A DNA stretch of 7,801 nt from Sulfuricella sp. Lineage in GTDB: Bacteria > Pseudomonadota > Gammaproteobacteria > Burkholderiales > Sulfuricellaceae. The stretch covers positions 1 to 7,801 of the forward strand of contig JAIOJM010000124.1 in NCBI GenBank assembly GCA_019911785.1, in the 5' to 3' direction. Below the pieces are notes generated by a model, which was given only the letters and a program-made list of their open reading frames with translations, ran no database searches and was not told the DNA's origin. A program made the translations under genes and the position numbers. This document shows positions 1-6,564 of this stretch, piece after piece (the stretch's first letter is position 1; each line of letters starts with the position of its first letter).

Positions 1-495
1 TGTCAATGGGGCGCCCTTGCCGTTGAAGTGGTAATCGCCCAGTTCCTCCAGGTCGATGTCCAAGTTACGCGCCGCCACGTCGAGGAAGCGCCCGGTGCCG
101 GCGGCGCATTTGTCGTTCATGGCGAAGTTGGACACGTTGCCGGTGTCGTCGATCTGGATTGCCTTTGAATCCTGGCCGCCGATGTTGATGATGGTGCGCA
201 CCCCGCCGAAGGCCTTGCCGGCTTCATGGGCGCCGATGGCGTTGGCGGTAATCTCGCTGATGGAGTCGTCAGCCTCCTTGAACAGCTTGCGGCCGTAGCC
301 GGTGGCGATCAGGTAGCGCACATCGTCCTTGGATATGTCCAGTTGGGTCAGCAGATTATGCAGCGCCTCCTTGGCGTTCTTGTGGAACAGGCTGCCGGAA
401 GAAGATACGTGAACGCCAACAATCTTCCCTGCCTCATCCACCATGGCCACCTTGATGGCGGTGGAACCAATATCCAGCCCTGCGAAGTAATTCAT
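1..495 (-). CDS. ATP-dependent activator (BadF/BadG/BcrA/HgdC family), C-terminus cut by window edge
   Basis: This is the ATPase that injects low-potential electrons into a 2-hydroxyacyl-CoA dehydratase-type partner. The window holds the first 165 residues; the family is usually about 260, so the C-terminal third lies beyond position 1. The ASKHA-type nucleotide-binding fold is visible: phosphate-1 loop LDIGSTAIKV (7-16), the ATGYGR segment (65-70), INIGGQDSKA (103-112) and NDKCAAGTGRF (127-137). In characterised family members each monomer gives two cysteines to one [4Fe-4S] cluster shared by the dimer. C130 matches the first; the second would fall just past the window edge. The ATG at 495 overlaps the stop of the upstream reductase gene as ATGA, so translational coupling is likely; the ribosome site is weak. 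The normally ITxHAxGA-like segment reads ITANAIGAHE (82-91), a small divergence. The family call is firm; the physiological reaction is not shown. Confidence 0.93.
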   Translation of the reverse strand, partial: MNYFAGLDIGSTAIKVAMVDEAGKIVGVHVSSSGSLFHKNAKEALHNLLTQLDISKDDVRYLIATGYGRKLFKEADDSISEITANAIGAHEAGKAFGGVRTIINIGGQDSKAIQIDDTGNVSNFAMNDKCAAGTGRFLDVAARNLDIDLEELGDYHFNGKGAPLT

Positions 496-1769
496 GCTCG
501 TTTTTTCTTTCGGGTTTTCAGGGATTCAAGGAACGCTTCAATCCGGGTTGTGAGCTGCCCCATGTCGTCCGGGCTGTAGTCGGTTTCGATGTAGAGCATG
601 GCGATGCCCTCTTTGTTGAGGGTTTCTGCCACGCTCCTCTGCTCCATCTCATACACTTGGCAACCGGCGAAAGCTTGATACACCACGCCATCGACGGCGA
701 AGCTTTTGGCCAGTTCCACCAGGCGGCGGAGGCGGTCGCTGTTGTTGGTGAAGATGGGGCAGGTGCAGGGCTTGAGGTACTTGTCCGCCAGGCTATCGAC
801 CATGTCGTTGACCAGCCACTCGTCCACGGCGGTCATGTCGTAGAGCATGCGGTTGGCGGAGCAGGTCTCGTCCGCCACCACCACGCCGCCGGATTCCTCG
901 ATCAGCAAGGGCAGCTTGAGGTTGGGAAAGATCGGCGGCGAGCCGGTGAAGAGGATGCGCGGCGCCTTCTTCTGGGCGGCGCAAAAGCCGTCCTTGTCGC
1001 GCTGAGCCAGTTCGGCGTTGAGCTTTTCCACCGCCTCGGTCCAGCGCTCGATGTCGTCGAAGAAATAGGCGTTGGTGACCAGGAACACGTCCTTGCCCAA
1101 TACCAGCGAGGGCGACTTGCGGCGGAAGTTATGCAGGGTGCGGAAGGCGGCTTGGGCGCGGCTGGTCTTGGCCATGGCCGCCGTCAGGTTCTTGCGGGTG
1201 AGCTTCTTGCCGGTGAGCTGACGCAGGCGCAGGGCGAACTCCCGCACCGAGCGCTTCCAATATTCCCGAGACTGCTCGCTTTCCTTGGCCGGCGGCAATT
1301 CCAGGTCATAGACCGTATGCCCCATGCCTACCATCATGGCGCTGGACTTCTTCTTCTGGTCGCAGGTGGTGGGGTTGACTATCAAATCCAGCTTGCCCAC
1401 CTTGGGAATCACGTTCTCGGAACTCAACATGCCCAGGGTGGCCTTGACCAGGGGGCAGGACTTGGCCGGCATGAAATCGGCACCGATCTGGTCGTAGTGG
1501 TAGGAACCGTTGCACAGGCGAACCGGCGTTGCGCCCATGGCGTAGATCAATTCCTCGGGAGCATGAATGCAAGTAGTGCCTACCCGCACGCCTTCCCGCT
1601 CCAGGGATTCTCCCTGGCAATAGGCGCGCCGGAACAGATCGTAGAAATAGGCCATCGCCGCCGGGTTGTCGTCGAAGTCGTCGGTGAGGTGGTCGAGCAT
1701 AGTCTCCGCTTCGCGCGCCTGGCGAGTGCGGTTATAGGGAAGGGCGATCTTATTGTTTGGGTTGTTCAA
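492..1769 (-). CDS. 2-hydroxyacyl-CoA dehydratase/double-cubane-cluster superfamily reductase (HgdB/BcrC-like), single subunit
   Basis: A cytoplasmic Fe-S protein of 425 residues that should accept electrons from the activator encoded next to it. Family landmarks are TTCIHAPEELIYAMGATPVR (65-84), SCPLVKATLG (104-113), NPTTCDQKKK (132-141), FTGSPP (274-279), DETCSANR (300-307), a CTCP motif (335-338), YQAFAGC (364-370) and IETDYS (394-399). Candidate cluster ligands are C67, C105, C136, C303, C335 or C337, and C370. Dehydratases and benzoyl-CoA reductases of this superfamily use two different subunits; only one is present here, with its activator, which resembles double-cubane-cluster proteins. 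A partner downstream of the window cannot be excluded. The start is TTG at 1769, preceded by AAGGGA (1782-1777) with 7-base spacing and overlapping the previous gene by 20 bases. The alternative ATG at 1700 would remove 23 residues and has a poorly spaced site. The protein ends in a basic tail (TRKKKRA). The substrate is unknown. Confidence 0.9.
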   Translation of the reverse strand: MNNPNNKIALPYNRTRQAREAETMLDHLTDDFDDNPAAMAYFYDLFRRAYCQGESLEREGVRVGTTCIHAPEELIYAMGATPVRLCNGSYHYDQIGADFMPAKSCPLVKATLGMLSSENVIPKVGKLDLIVNPTTCDQKKKSSAMMVGMGHTVYDLELPPAKESEQSREYWKRSVREFALRLRQLTGKKLTRKNLTAAMAKTSRAQAAFRTLHNFRRKSPSLVLGKDVFLVTNAYFFDDIERWTEAVEKLNAELAQRDKDGFCAAQKKAPRILFTGSPPIFPNLKLPLLIEESGGVVVADETCSANRMLYDMTAVDEWLVNDMVDSLADKYLKPCTCPIFTNNSDRLRRLVELAKSFAVDGVVYQAFAGCQVYEMEQRSVAETLNKEGIAMLYIETDYSPDDMGQLTTRIEAFLESLKTRKKKRA

Positions 1770-2736
1770 GGCCGATTCCCTTCTGACAGCGTTTGATGAA
1801 ACCGGCTTCGGTGGACTCGAAAAAAGTGATGCCGGCGTAATTGGCCTTCAAGGCGCCGGGCTCCGGGCAGGCGGCGACGCACTTCAGGCACAGGGTGCAG
1901 TCGTCCATCATGATGCGCGGGTTTGTCACATCGTCGGCGATCTCGCGGATGTCCATATCGCAGACGTTGTAGCAGTCGCCGCAGCGAGTGCATTTGTCGC
2001 CATCCTTCTTGAGTGTCAGCAGCGCCGGCTTCGAGATCAGATACATGAAGGCGCCCATCGGGCAGAAAAAGCAAAAAAAGCGCTTCTTGATGAAGCCACC
2101 GACGAAAAACAGGGCAACAACGACCATGCCCAACGAGGTCAGCACCATCTTGGACGTGGTGGAAAAATCGATCGTCCAATGGGTGAAGTTGAGGTCGAAC
2201 GTCGGAATGATCATGCGGGCGGGGCAGATCATGCAGAATGGCAGGCCCATGTCCTTGGAGAACCAGCCTGCGCCAATGCCGAGCGGGATCAGGAACATCA
2301 GGGCCAGCAGCACGTATTTGATCTGGGCGAGGGCGCGAAACTGGCCGATGGTATAGCGCCCGTAGCGCACTCCGAGCCGGCGGCGCAAGGCGGTCATCCA
2401 GTCCTGAATGGTGCCGAGCGGGCAAATGAGCCCGCACCAAAGCTTGTTGATGGCGATGAACCACGCCACAAAAGTGAGAAACCCGGTCAGAATCACCAGA
2501 GCCGCCGCGGAGAACAACTTCTGCCAAGGCCACGCCATCTGGTGTTGCAGGATGCTGAGATAACACGCGCCGCCCCTCGCCCCGGTGTTGTAGATGCAGG
2601 AAAAGGTCGGCAGGTGCTTGCCCAGGTCGAGCCCCAAGTAACCGCCGTAGACCAGCAACAGGAAGCAGGACATCTGGAACCAGAAGCGAAAGCGGTTCCA
2701 GTCAATGAGGTCGAAGCGCTCCTTAAGACTTCTCAT
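1750..2736 (-). CDS. NapH/NosR-type membrane iron-sulfur protein (4Fe-4S binding)
   Basis: A 328-residue inner-membrane electron-transfer protein. Hydrophobic segments lie near 17-37, 73-97, 139-157 and 196-216. Cys-Pro motifs, typical of the NapH/NosR/CcoG group, are C101xxxC105P, C168xxC171P and C222xxC225P. The C-terminal domain has two ferredoxin motifs: C249xxC252xxC255xxxC259 and C280xxC283xxC286xxxC290P, enough for two [4Fe-4S] clusters. Relatives pass electrons between the quinone pool and periplasmic or cytoplasmic acceptors. Here the likely partners are the secreted protein just upstream and the ATP-dependent reductase just downstream. C47 and C58 lie in the loop after the first helix and are additional possible ligands or a disulfide. 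The ATG at 2736 has a near-perfect ribosome site and overlaps the preceding gene by 14 bases. It is not called napH because no nap genes are present. The direction of electron flow cannot be read from the sequence. Confidence 0.92.
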   Translation of the reverse strand: MRSLKERFDLIDWNRFRFWFQMSCFLLLVYGGYLGLDLGKHLPTFSCIYNTGARGGACYLSILQHQMAWPWQKLFSAAALVILTGFLTFVAWFIAINKLWCGLICPLGTIQDWMTALRRRLGVRYGRYTIGQFRALAQIKYVLLALMFLIPLGIGAGWFSKDMGLPFCMICPARMIIPTFDLNFTHWTIDFSTTSKMVLTSLGMVVVALFFVGGFIKKRFFCFFCPMGAFMYLISKPALLTLKKDGDKCTRCGDCYNVCDMDIREIADDVTNPRIMMDDCTLCLKCVAACPEPGALKANYAGITFFESTEAGFIKRCQKGIGLEQPKQ

Positions 2737-3763
2737 CGAAGCGCACCTCCTGGAAGGGCTTCACCCGGCGACGGCGATAGAGATACACCCCCAGGCCGCC
2801 GAAGGCGAGAACGAAGACGGCGATGCCCAGACCCCAGGCGTAGGACTTGTAGTCGTAGGGCGAGGGGGCGTACTTGCCGGAAAGCGTTGCCTGGTAAGCC
2901 ACCTTGGCATAGGGCTGGCCCTGATGCGTGCCCGATTCGGCTGCCTCGGTCTCGGTCACGACCACGAAGCTTTCCTTGGTACGCCGCTTGAAGTCGTTCC
3001 AGGCCGGGAAATAGTCGCGGATCATGGTGAACTCGACGCGCCCGTTTTCGTCGCTGACCGCCTTCCTTTGCCAGCCCTGCTGGGTCAGCATGGTGATCTG
3101 GGCGCCCGGCAACGGTTGCCCCAGGCGATTAACAGTGAAACTGATCTTGTCGCCAGACACGATGCGTGTGTAGAGCATCTCGTCGGGCTTGTGTTCCCTG
3201 ACGATCTCCAGCGGTAGCGTCGGATCGCTGATGGCCTTTCTCTGGATCGGATCGACATCTCCCGCCTTCATGCAGCAACTGCCCTTGAGCAGTTCGGCCT
3301 TGGCCAATTGCATCCGCAGCACGCCGTCCTGCACCGACTCGCGCGCCACATGGGCGTTGTAAAAGCCCATTTCCTCGAACTCGAAGTTGGCGTGGGCCAG
3401 GCCGCCCATCGGCGTCTGGGCAACCTGGGAGCGGTTGCCCTTGGCGTCGATCAGGTTGAACGCCGAGGACAGGACGGCGGCGCTGACATATCCCGCCTTG
3501 GCGGGATCGTCCCCCTGCCGCAGCCAGAGGCGCTTGGTGCCGCTATGCAGGCTGTCGCCCTCCTCGCCGCCGATGACCGCATCCATGTTGTCCTTGTGCT
3601 TGCCGGTCGTGTCGTGGTTGGCATGGCCTGCTTCGGCTGCTTTCTTGGCGCGCTTGGGCGCTACGTCGGAAAGCCAGAGGATGTCGGACGGGTTCGCCGC
3701 CCAAGCGGCGGAAGCCAAACCCCACATCAGCGAAAACAGGAAGAGCGTTTTTTGCCCGGTCAT
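2723..3763 (-). CDS. Secreted, membrane-anchored protein with Ig-like (DUF4198-like) segment; possible metal-binding
   Basis: A 346-residue protein not matched to a named family with certainty. It begins with a signal peptide (1-22, ending ASAAWA before ANPSD) and ends with a membrane helix (about 308-329) followed by RRRR, placing the bulk in the periplasm and a short tail in the cytoplasm. Residues 47-73 contain four histidines (H47, H50, H56, H73) among acidic residues. A Cys-Cys pair lies at 163-164 (GSCCMKAG). Residues about 200-295 resemble Ig-like/DUF4198 domains: a PLPGAQITML strand followed by SDENGRVEF. Proteins of the DUF4198 type are often found with metal (notably nickel) uptake genes, so a periplasmic metal-binding or relay role is plausible but inferred. 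The start at 3763 is chosen because it begins the signal peptide and follows GGAAGGA (3776-3770) with 6-base spacing. The ATG at 3799 would add 12 residues before the signal peptide. Confidence 0.8.
   Translation of the reverse strand: MTGQKTLFLFSLMWGLASAAWAANPSDILWLSDVAPKRAKKAAEAGHANHDTTGKHKDNMDAVIGGEEGDSLHSGTKRLWLRQGDDPAKAGYVSAAVLSSAFNLIDAKGNRSQVAQTPMGGLAHANFEFEEMGFYNAHVARESVQDGVLRMQLAKAELLKGSCCMKAGDVDPIQRKAISDPTLPLEIVREHKPDEMLYTRIVSGDKISFTVNRLGQPLPGAQITMLTQQGWQRKAVSDENGRVEFTMIRDYFPAWNDFKRRTKESFVVVTETEAAESGTHQGQPYAKVAYQATLSGKYAPSPYDYKSYAWGLGIAVFVLAFGGLGVYLYRRRRVKPFQEVRFDEKS
2745..2751 (-). promoter_or_regulatory. Strong ribosome binding site for the membrane Fe-S gene
   Basis: AGGAGGT on the minus strand, 8 bases before the ATG at 2736. 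It lies inside the end of the preceding coding region, so initiation can be independent of, or coupled to, translation of that gene. It is the strongest such site in the window. Confidence 0.8.
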
Positions 3764-3814
3764 GGGGATTCCTTCCATAAAGTTGTCGAAAAAGCGCATT
3801 CCAGTTAGCGAGGC

Positions 3815-6082
3815 TCAGAATTTGGCTGATAGTTCGATGGCACCGTTGCGGCTCGGCATCAGGTAGTACTCGTAGTATTTTTTGTCGAACAGGTTGTTAA
3901 CCATCAGGCTGACCTTAAAGTTCTTGTCGAACTGATAGCTAACCTTGAGGTCGCTGATCCAGTATTTTGAGGTGCCGGAGTAGACGTCTTTCACCACATC
4001 CGAGTTTGTGGCGCTGGTGTATATCAGCCCGGAATAGCGGGTGGAGAGATTTGCTGACCAGTCTTGGTATTTCGCCTGAAGCCCGAGGCTTGCCATGTTC
4101 TTTGGCACCCAAACGAGCATCTTTCCGAGCATGCCGGTGCCGGTCTTGTCCTTGGTGATCCGGGCATCAGTCCAGGTATAGCTGGCGCTGCCAGTCAGCC
4201 AACTGGTGACTGGAAAGTCACCGCTCAGTTCTATGCCCTTGGTTGTACCCTCAGCAGCATTGGTCTTTGTGCTGAGAGTGCTCACATTAGCCGTGGTGAT
4301 CGTCGTGTTGTAAGGGCCGGTATACGGAGTTTCCTTCGAGTAAATCATGTCGGAAATCTGCGTATAGAAGTACGCCGCCTTGAAGTTGGCGCCATTCGGA
4401 AAATTGACTTCGGTACCGAAGTCCACCGCTTTCGCGCGCTCGGGCTTCAGGTTGGCGTCCGACTTGATGAGTTTCATCCCGGATATCGTATCCGCCGCAT
4501 ACAAGTCGTAGAGCGTGGGGGCCCGAAATGCCGTTCCTACCGAGGTCTTGAGGGCAACCGCCTCAGTAAGTTTATAGACGGCCGCCAGTCGCGGGCTGAG
4601 CGCCGACTCGCCGTGTTCCGGCACGGTTGTTGGTGGCGTGACTCCACCAACCCATTTGGCGACAAAACCGTGGGTTTTCCAGTCATCGTAACGGGCGCCA
4701 GCGTATAAGGTGAGCGCCGAGGTCAGGGAAATCTGGTCTTGCAGGTAGATCGAGTTCGTTTCGGTGTACCCATCGCCCTGATCGTTGAGCGTGGTCTTGC
4801 TATTGTCGTCGCGCCAGTTTGAGACTGCATAGACCGCGCGATTCAGGCTCGCCCGGTTGAAGGCGAGTCCGGAAACGAAAAAGTGGCTGTTCCCGACCGG
4901 GAAGCTGAGTTGGGCCGACAAATCCTTGGTGACGTTCGGCGTGTGCGTTGCCGTACCGGCGCCGCCATTGTAGTTGGCGGTGCTAATGGGTGACACGTAG
5001 AAATAGTCGCGGTCGAAATAGGAGGCATCGACCTTCAACAGATACTCGCCTGCCAGCTTGCCTTCATAACCTGCGAAATAGCGCGTCTCGTTCTTTTCGC
5101 TCGGACCTATACCGAGCCAGGTCGACATTTCCTGCAAGTTGGCTAGCCGTCCGCCATCGATCTTCAGATTTGTTGCGGGAAGTGCTGTATTCAAATAGAT
5201 GTTGTAGTGGGAGGAATGCAACTCACTATGGTATTGGGTGACACCAGCCTTGATTTTCGACGTCGGCGATAGGTCGAAGAAAAACGTTCCGTTGAAGTTA
5301 TGGGCGAGGGATGAAACTGCGCCCTTGTCACCAATGATGTATTTTGTGGCGCCGGCGGTATCGGTTGTTTTCTCCCATCCGGAAACGGTTGTCGTGCACG
5401 TGCCGCAGGTTGTTGTCGAAGTGGTGATCAGATCGTTCTTGGCATAACCGCCCATTTCCTCGCGATTGAAGCTGAGCGACACACCCAAGCCGTTTTCCCA
5501 CTTGTCTCGGTACGCACCCTCTTCCGTCGTCCGATTTCCGTCACCGAAGCCACGCGCCACCCTGGCGTTGAACTCGCGTTTGGTCGGCGCTTTAGTAATC
5601 ACGTTGACCACGCCGCCGATAGCGTCGCTACCGTAGAGCGAAGAGGAGACACCAGGCACGACTTCAATTCTTTCGACGTCGCCCAGCGATAGCGTGGAGA
5701 GGTTCAGGTTTCCCGAGTTGGAGTCGGCCATGCTGGTGACGCCGTCCAGCAACACCTTCGTCCGGGCACCATACGCGCCTCGGAGAGTGATGATGCCAGT
5801 CCCGACCGCGCGACTGCTATTGCCCACTGTGCTGCCGCGCAAATACAGGCTTGGTACTTGCGCTGTCAGTACGTCACCGAGGCGGATGGCACTGGAGTCC
5901 TCGATATTCTTCGAGGTGACGACTGAGACGTTGGCTGGCGCTTCAGCCGTGGCCTGTTCGACCTTTGAGGCACTGACCACCACATTCGACAGGACGGTCT
6001 CCGACTCGGACGTAAGCCCGGTAGCTGGGTAGCAGATTGCGGTTGAGATAGCGGCGACCAGGGCCTTTCGTTGCAGGTTCAT
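3815..6082 (-). CDS. TonB-dependent outer-membrane receptor, BtuB/siderophore-type
   Basis: A 755-residue outer-membrane importer driven by TonB. After a signal peptide (about 1-25) comes a TonB box (ETVLSNV, 28-34), then a plug domain (about 45-165) containing IITLRGAYGARTKVLLDGV (97-115) and DVERIEVVPG...SSLYGSDAIGGVVNVITK (135-164). The 22-strand barrel has the FRAPTLYDLY segment (519-528) and the terminal NNLFDKKYYEYY block (729-740). It ends in phenylalanine, as expected for assembly by the Bam machinery. An extracellular-looking Thr-rich loop carries C226-G-T-C229. The length and layout resemble cobalamin and metal-chelate receptors, but the ligand cannot be deduced. The start at 6082 has AGGAGA (6094-6089) with 6-base spacing and begins the signal peptide; the open frame continues upstream to 6850 but there it runs across exbD and exbB. 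GC content is lower than in neighbouring genes. It lies 62 bases after exbD, fitting one transcript. Confidence 0.95.
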   Translation of the reverse strand: MNLQRKALVAAISTAICYPATGLTSESETVLSNVVVSASKVEQATAEAPANVSVVTSKNIEDSSAIRLGDVLTAQVPSLYLRGSTVGNSSRAVGTGIITLRGAYGARTKVLLDGVTSMADSNSGNLNLSTLSLGDVERIEVVPGVSSSLYGSDAIGGVVNVITKAPTKREFNARVARGFGDGNRTTEEGAYRDKWENGLGVSLSFNREEMGGYAKNDLITTSTTTCGTCTTTVSGWEKTTDTAGATKYIIGDKGAVSSLAHNFNGTFFFDLSPTSKIKAGVTQYHSELHSSHYNIYLNTALPATNLKIDGGRLANLQEMSTWLGIGPSEKNETRYFAGYEGKLAGEYLLKVDASYFDRDYFYVSPISTANYNGGAGTATHTPNVTKDLSAQLSFPVGNSHFFVSGLAFNRASLNRAVYAVSNWRDDNSKTTLNDQGDGYTETNSIYLQDQISLTSALTLYAGARYDDWKTHGFVAKWVGGVTPPTTVPEHGESALSPRLAAVYKLTEAVALKTSVGTAFRAPTLYDLYAADTISGMKLIKSDANLKPERAKAVDFGTEVNFPNGANFKAAYFYTQISDMIYSKETPYTGPYNTTITTANVSTLSTKTNAAEGTTKGIELSGDFPVTSWLTGSASYTWTDARITKDKTGTGMLGKMLVWVPKNMASLGLQAKYQDWSANLSTRYSGLIYTSATNSDVVKDVYSGTSKYWISDLKVSYQFDKNFKVSLMVNNLFDKKYYEYYLMPSRNGAIELSAKF

Positions 6083-6088
6083 CAAGGG

Positions 6089-6094
6089 TCTCCT
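6089..6094 (-). promoter_or_regulatory. Ribosome binding site that fixes the receptor start
   Basis: AGGAGA on the minus strand, 6 bases before the ATG at 6082. It decides the receptor start against the much longer open frame that continues upstream. The 62-base exbD-receptor spacer shows no clear hairpin, terminator or promoter. Confidence 0.75.
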
Positions 6095-6144
6095 AAAGGA
6101 AATGGTGGAAGTTGATCTGGGGAATCCGGGTGCATGGCTTGACG

Positions 6145-6555
6145 CTATTTGGCCGCCTCGGTAACAAAAGCGATCTTCATCACCCCGGCGCGCTGCGCCA
6201 CGGCGAGGATGTCGGCCACCTTTTCGTAGGGCGTGGTGCGGTCTGCGCGCAGGTGAAGCTCCGGCTGCGACGGGGCCAGTTCGGCGAGGCGCGCATGGAC
6301 GCCTTCCCGGCTCGCCGGGGCACCGTCGAGAAACAGGCTGCCCTGGCCGTCCAGTGCCAGATTGACGACAATGGGCTTGTCGTCGAGCCGGGTCGAGTCC
6401 ACCCGCGGCAGGTCGATCGGCACCGCCTGGTGGAACAGGGGCGCGGTGATGATGAAGATGACCAGCAGCACCAGCATCACGTCCACCAGGGGCGTGGTGT
6501 TGATCTCGGCCATGGGCTGGGTGGTGCCGCCGCTGTCGAAGGAACCGAAGGCCAT
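6145..6555 (-). CDS. exbD: ExbD-type biopolymer transport protein
   Basis: A 136-residue inner-membrane protein forming the proton channel and periplasmic arm of the TonB motor. The short cytoplasmic N-terminus carries MAEINTTPLVDVMLVLLVIF, a hallmark of the ExbD/TolR family, within a single membrane helix (about 23-43). D25 is the conserved aspartate that carries protons in this family. A periplasmic domain (about 60-136) follows, with LHLRADRTTPYEKVADILAVAQRAG near 100-124. Length matches ExbD (about 140). It sits 9 bases after exbB, and its ribosome site (GAGGAG) overlaps the exbB stop codon, indicating coupled translation. Its place between exbB and a TonB receptor, next to tonB, argues for ExbD rather than TolR, because no tolA, tolB or pal is seen. 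Confidence 0.95.
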   Translation of the reverse strand: MAFGSFDSGGTTQPMAEINTTPLVDVMLVLLVIFIITAPLFHQAVPIDLPRVDSTRLDDKPIVVNLALDGQGSLFLDGAPASREGVHARLAELAPSQPELHLRADRTTPYEKVADILAVAQRAGVMKIAFVTEAAK

Positions 6556-6564
6556 GTCCGCTCC

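Noticed and set aside
657..1796. Plus-strand open frame of 379 codons opposite the reductase gene
   Set aside because: It lies antisense to a strongly conserved family protein, has low-complexity Gly/Ala/His/Gln-rich content and no recognisable domain. Long antisense frames are expected from GC-rich codon use.
492..2736. Benzoyl-CoA reductase or 2-hydroxyglutaryl-CoA dehydratase operon
   Set aside because: Those enzymes need two different catalytic subunits and usually neighbouring CoA-ester genes; only one subunit and no CoA-metabolism gene is visible. The superfamily is kept but not the specific function.
1753..2991. Plus-strand open frame of 412 codons opposite the membrane Fe-S gene
   Set aside because: Its translation is an Arg/Gln/Asp/His-rich shadow without membrane segments or motifs, and the opposite strand carries clear Cys motifs.
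3764..3799. Earlier ATG at 3799 for the secreted protein
   Set aside because: It would place 12 residues before the signal peptide and has no good ribosome site; the ATG at 3763 has GGAAGGA at a suitable distance.
3815..6082. Naming the receptor btuB or assigning cobalamin as the ligand
   Set aside because: The overall layout is shared by many metal-chelate receptors; no cobalamin riboswitch or cobalamin gene is visible nearby.
6083..6144. Promoter, terminator or Fur-type operator between exbD and the receptor
   Set aside because: I see no convincing hairpin with a T-run, no paired -35/-10 elements and no clear inverted repeat in these 62 bases.
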